Assembly (NCBI GenBank): GCA_934555855.1
Contig: CAKTFL010000086.1
Span: 1-8,047 of the forward strand
Reading direction: 5' to 3'
From: an uncultured Sphingomonas sp.
GTDB taxonomy: Bacteria > Pseudomonadota > Alphaproteobacteria > Sphingomonadales > Sphingomonadaceae
Length of the DNA: 8,047 nt
A model generated the notes under the pieces. The model had not been told where the DNA came from and did not search any database. It worked only from the letters and a program-made list of their open reading frames with translations. The translations under genes were made by a program, and so were the position numbers. Below, piece after piece: positions 6,436 to 8,047 of this stretch. Numbering within the stretch: position 1 is the stretch's first letter; every line of letters begins with the position of its first letter.

Positions 6436-7311
6436 ATGCGCTTCCTGATTGCCGAAAGCGAAACCGCCGAACAGCGGCAGCAGCGACGCGAGCGGGTGGG
6501 ACGCAGCGCCGGCGAAAGCTATTGCGTAACGCTGCAACAGATCGCGCCGGAGGCGTCGTGCGAGCGCATCACGCCGGCCGATGCCGACACCCCCCTGCCC
6601 GACATCGACGCTCTCCAGGTATTCGACGCCGTGTTCGTCACCGGCTCGCCGCTGCACGTCTATGACGGGTCGCCCGAGACGGAACGCGAGATCGCCTTCA
6701 TGCGACGGGTGTTCGCGGCCGGCGTGCCCAGCTTCGGCTCCTGCGCGGGGCTTCAGCTCGCAACGGCGGCGGCCGGGGGTACAGTCCGCGCGATGTGCCG
6801 GCAGGAGGCGGGCATCGCCCGCCGGATCACCCGCACCGAACAGGGCCGCGACCATCCCCTGCTCGCTGGCCGCGGTTCCGCTTGGGACGCCCCAGCCATC
6901 CACGGCGACGCGGTGGACCGGCTGCCAGAGGGCGCGACGCTGCTCGCCACCAACGCGAGCTGCCGCGTGCAGGCGATCGAGATCCGGCACGGGGCCGGCA
7001 TCTTCTGGGGCGTGCAATATCATCCCGAACTTTCGCTCGCGGAGATCGCCTCGGCATTGCGGCGCGAAGCGGCGGATCTCGTCGAGGACGGGCTGGCCCT
7101 TACCGAGGCGGGGGTGGAGGATCAGGCGGCGCTGCTCGACGCGCTCGACCTGCGCCCCGACCGGCTGGACGTGCGCTGGCGACTAGGTGTCAATGCCGAG
7201 GTCGCTGAAACCGACAGGCGGCGCACGGAGATCGTCAACTTCATCCGCCACCTGGTCATTCCGGCCATGGCCGCCCGGAACGTGGACGAACGGGCGATCG
7301 CGGCGGAGTAA
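6436..7311 (+). CDS. Class I glutamine amidotransferase-like protein (GMP synthase GATase type) with C-terminal extension
   Basis: A cytoplasmic 291-residue protein with a class I glutamine amidotransferase fold, which releases ammonia from glutamine. It begins MRFLIAES, and the oxyanion-side strand reads VFVTGSPLHVYDG (66-78). The nucleophile elbow is GSCAGLQLA with catalytic C103, and the other triad residues are H196 and E198 in VQYHPEL. The whole triad is therefore present and activity is plausible. The domain ends near residue 205; a further 85 or so mainly helical residues follow, and there is no fused synthase domain. The acceptor substrate is unknown, and it is not guaA, which is much longer. 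ATG 6436 is chosen because the conserved strand starts there; an in-frame TTG at 6418 would add six residues, and neither has a good ribosome site. Reinitiation after the small ORF, which ends at 6416, is possible. Confidence 0.85.
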   Translation: MRFLIAESETAEQRQQRRERVGRSAGESYCVTLQQIAPEASCERITPADADTPLPDIDALQVFDAVFVTGSPLHVYDGSPETEREIAFMRRVFAAGVPSFGSCAGLQLATAAAGGTVRAMCRQEAGIARRITRTEQGRDHPLLAGRGSAWDAPAIHGDAVDRLPEGATLLATNASCRVQAIEIRHGAGIFWGVQYHPELSLAEIASALRREAADLVEDGLALTEAGVEDQAALLDALDLRPDRLDVRWRLGVNAEVAETDRRRTEIVNFIRHLVIPAMAARNVDERAIAAE

Positions 7312-7400
7312 TCGCGACGAAACGGGCCGGGCGCGACGGGTGAGAAACCGGCGGACCGACCACTTTACGAAGCCTGGCCGCTGGCCGATACCCTGCGGCC
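7312..7400 (+). other. Intergenic spacer between amidotransferase and epimerase genes
   Basis: These 89 bases contain no clear promoter, terminator hairpin or ribosome site. The two flanking genes are on the same strand and could be cotranscribed. Confidence 0.3.
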
Positions 7401-8047
7401 ATGATCGCACTTCTCCTTGCTGCAGCAGCCGCCACCCCGTCGCCAGCGGGTGGCGGCGTAACCCGCGAACCCTATGGCACGACGCGCGAAGGTACCGCTG
7501 TCGACCGCTACCGGCTCCGCAACCGGCATGGCGCGGAGGTCGCGATCCTGACCTATGGCGGGATCATCGACTCTGTCTCGGTGCCCGACCGGCAGGGTCG
7601 TTTCGCGAACGTCGTGCTGCAACTGCCCGACCTCGCCACCCATGAGGCGCGGCCGAACGTGAACAGCATCGTCGGCCGTTTCGCCAACCGGATCGCGGGT
7701 GGCGGGTTCGTGCTGGACGGACGCCGCTATCCCCTGTCGCCCGACCCCAAGGCGATCGTCATCCATGGCGGAACGCCCGGTTTCGGCGAGCGGGTGTGGC
7801 GGGGGGAACCGTGCCGGCCGCGCGGCTGCTCCGCAGTGACGTTGCGCTATGTCAGCCCGGACGGGGAGAACGGCTTTCCGGGCCGACTGTCGGTCGCGGT
7901 GACCTACACCCTCACCACCGACGATGCGATCCGGATCGATTACCGCGCGACAACCAGCCGGCCGACCGTCGTCAACTTCACCAACCACAGCTATTTCAAC
8001 CTGGCCGGCGGCGGCACCGTGTTGAACCAGCGGGTGCAGATCCTGGG
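7401..8047 (+). CDS. Aldose 1-epimerase (mutarotase), N-terminal part, probably exported; runs off right edge
   Basis: Interconverts the alpha and beta anomers of aldoses such as galactose or glucose. The 215 codons in the window stay open to the edge. After a short hydrophobic leader (MIALLLAAAAATPSPAGGG) come the family motifs: LTYGGII (50-56), GRFANRIAGGGFVLDG (92-107), IHGG (H122) and VVNFTNHSYFNL (about 190-201) with H196. H122 and H196 match the two sugar-binding/catalytic histidines of GalM (H104 and H175 in E. coli). The catalytic glutamate lies beyond the window. The leader suggests export, but it lacks an early Lys or Arg and is short, so a periplasmic location is likely rather than certain. 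A Cys pair at about residues 138 and 142 (CRPRGC) could form a disulfide, in keeping with export. I see no clear ribosome site before the ATG; the start rests on the leader and the family fit. Confidence 0.93.
   Translation, partial: MIALLLAAAAATPSPAGGGVTREPYGTTREGTAVDRYRLRNRHGAEVAILTYGGIIDSVSVPDRQGRFANVVLQLPDLATHEARPNVNSIVGRFANRIAGGGFVLDGRRYPLSPDPKAIVIHGGTPGFGERVWRGEPCRPRGCSAVTLRYVSPDGENGFPGRLSVAVTYTLTTDDAIRIDYRATTSRPTVVNFTNHSYFNLAGGGTVLNQRVQIL

Overview
The window is high-GC DNA from a bacterium, most likely an alphaproteobacterium. A sphingomonad fits the codon use, the cytochrome bo3 sequence and the REC-LytTR regulator, but this is an inference from protein style; there is no rRNA or other marker to fix the taxon.

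Layout. (1) Positions 1-1226, minus strand: the start of a cytochrome bo3 ubiquinol oxidase operon. cyoA is complete with a TTG start, and cyoB begins on the last base of the cyoA stop codon and runs off the left edge. (2) Positions 1227-1391: a short divergent intergenic region that must hold the promoters for both cyoA and the kinase gene. (3) Positions 1392-6121, plus strand: a two-gene signalling operon. It encodes a very large soluble hybrid histidine kinase (GAF-PAS-GAF-GAF-GAF-PAS-HisKA-HATPase-REC), then, through an ATGA overlap, a REC-LytTR response regulator. (4) Positions 6122-6435: a 314-base stretch with tandem copies of a TTCGTCG-type motif and a small ORF encoding a 57-residue protein with a clear signal peptide and two cysteines. 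(5) Positions 6436-7311: a class I glutamine amidotransferase-like protein with a C-terminal extension. (6) From 7401 to the right edge: the N-terminal 215 residues of an aldose 1-epimerase, probably exported.

How the genes may work together. The oxidase genes are the quinol-oxidising end of an aerobic respiratory chain. The kinase and regulator form one transcription and translation unit that shares its upstream region with the oxidase operon. A regulatory link to respiration is therefore plausible but not shown. LytTR regulators usually bind pairs of direct repeats about two helical turns apart. Just such a pair lies immediately after the regulator gene and upstream of the small secreted-peptide ORF, which makes that ORF the best candidate in the window for something undescribed. 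The amidotransferase and epimerase look like ordinary neighbours with no visible link to the signalling genes. I see no mobile element, CRISPR array, tRNA, rRNA or convincing intrinsic terminator.
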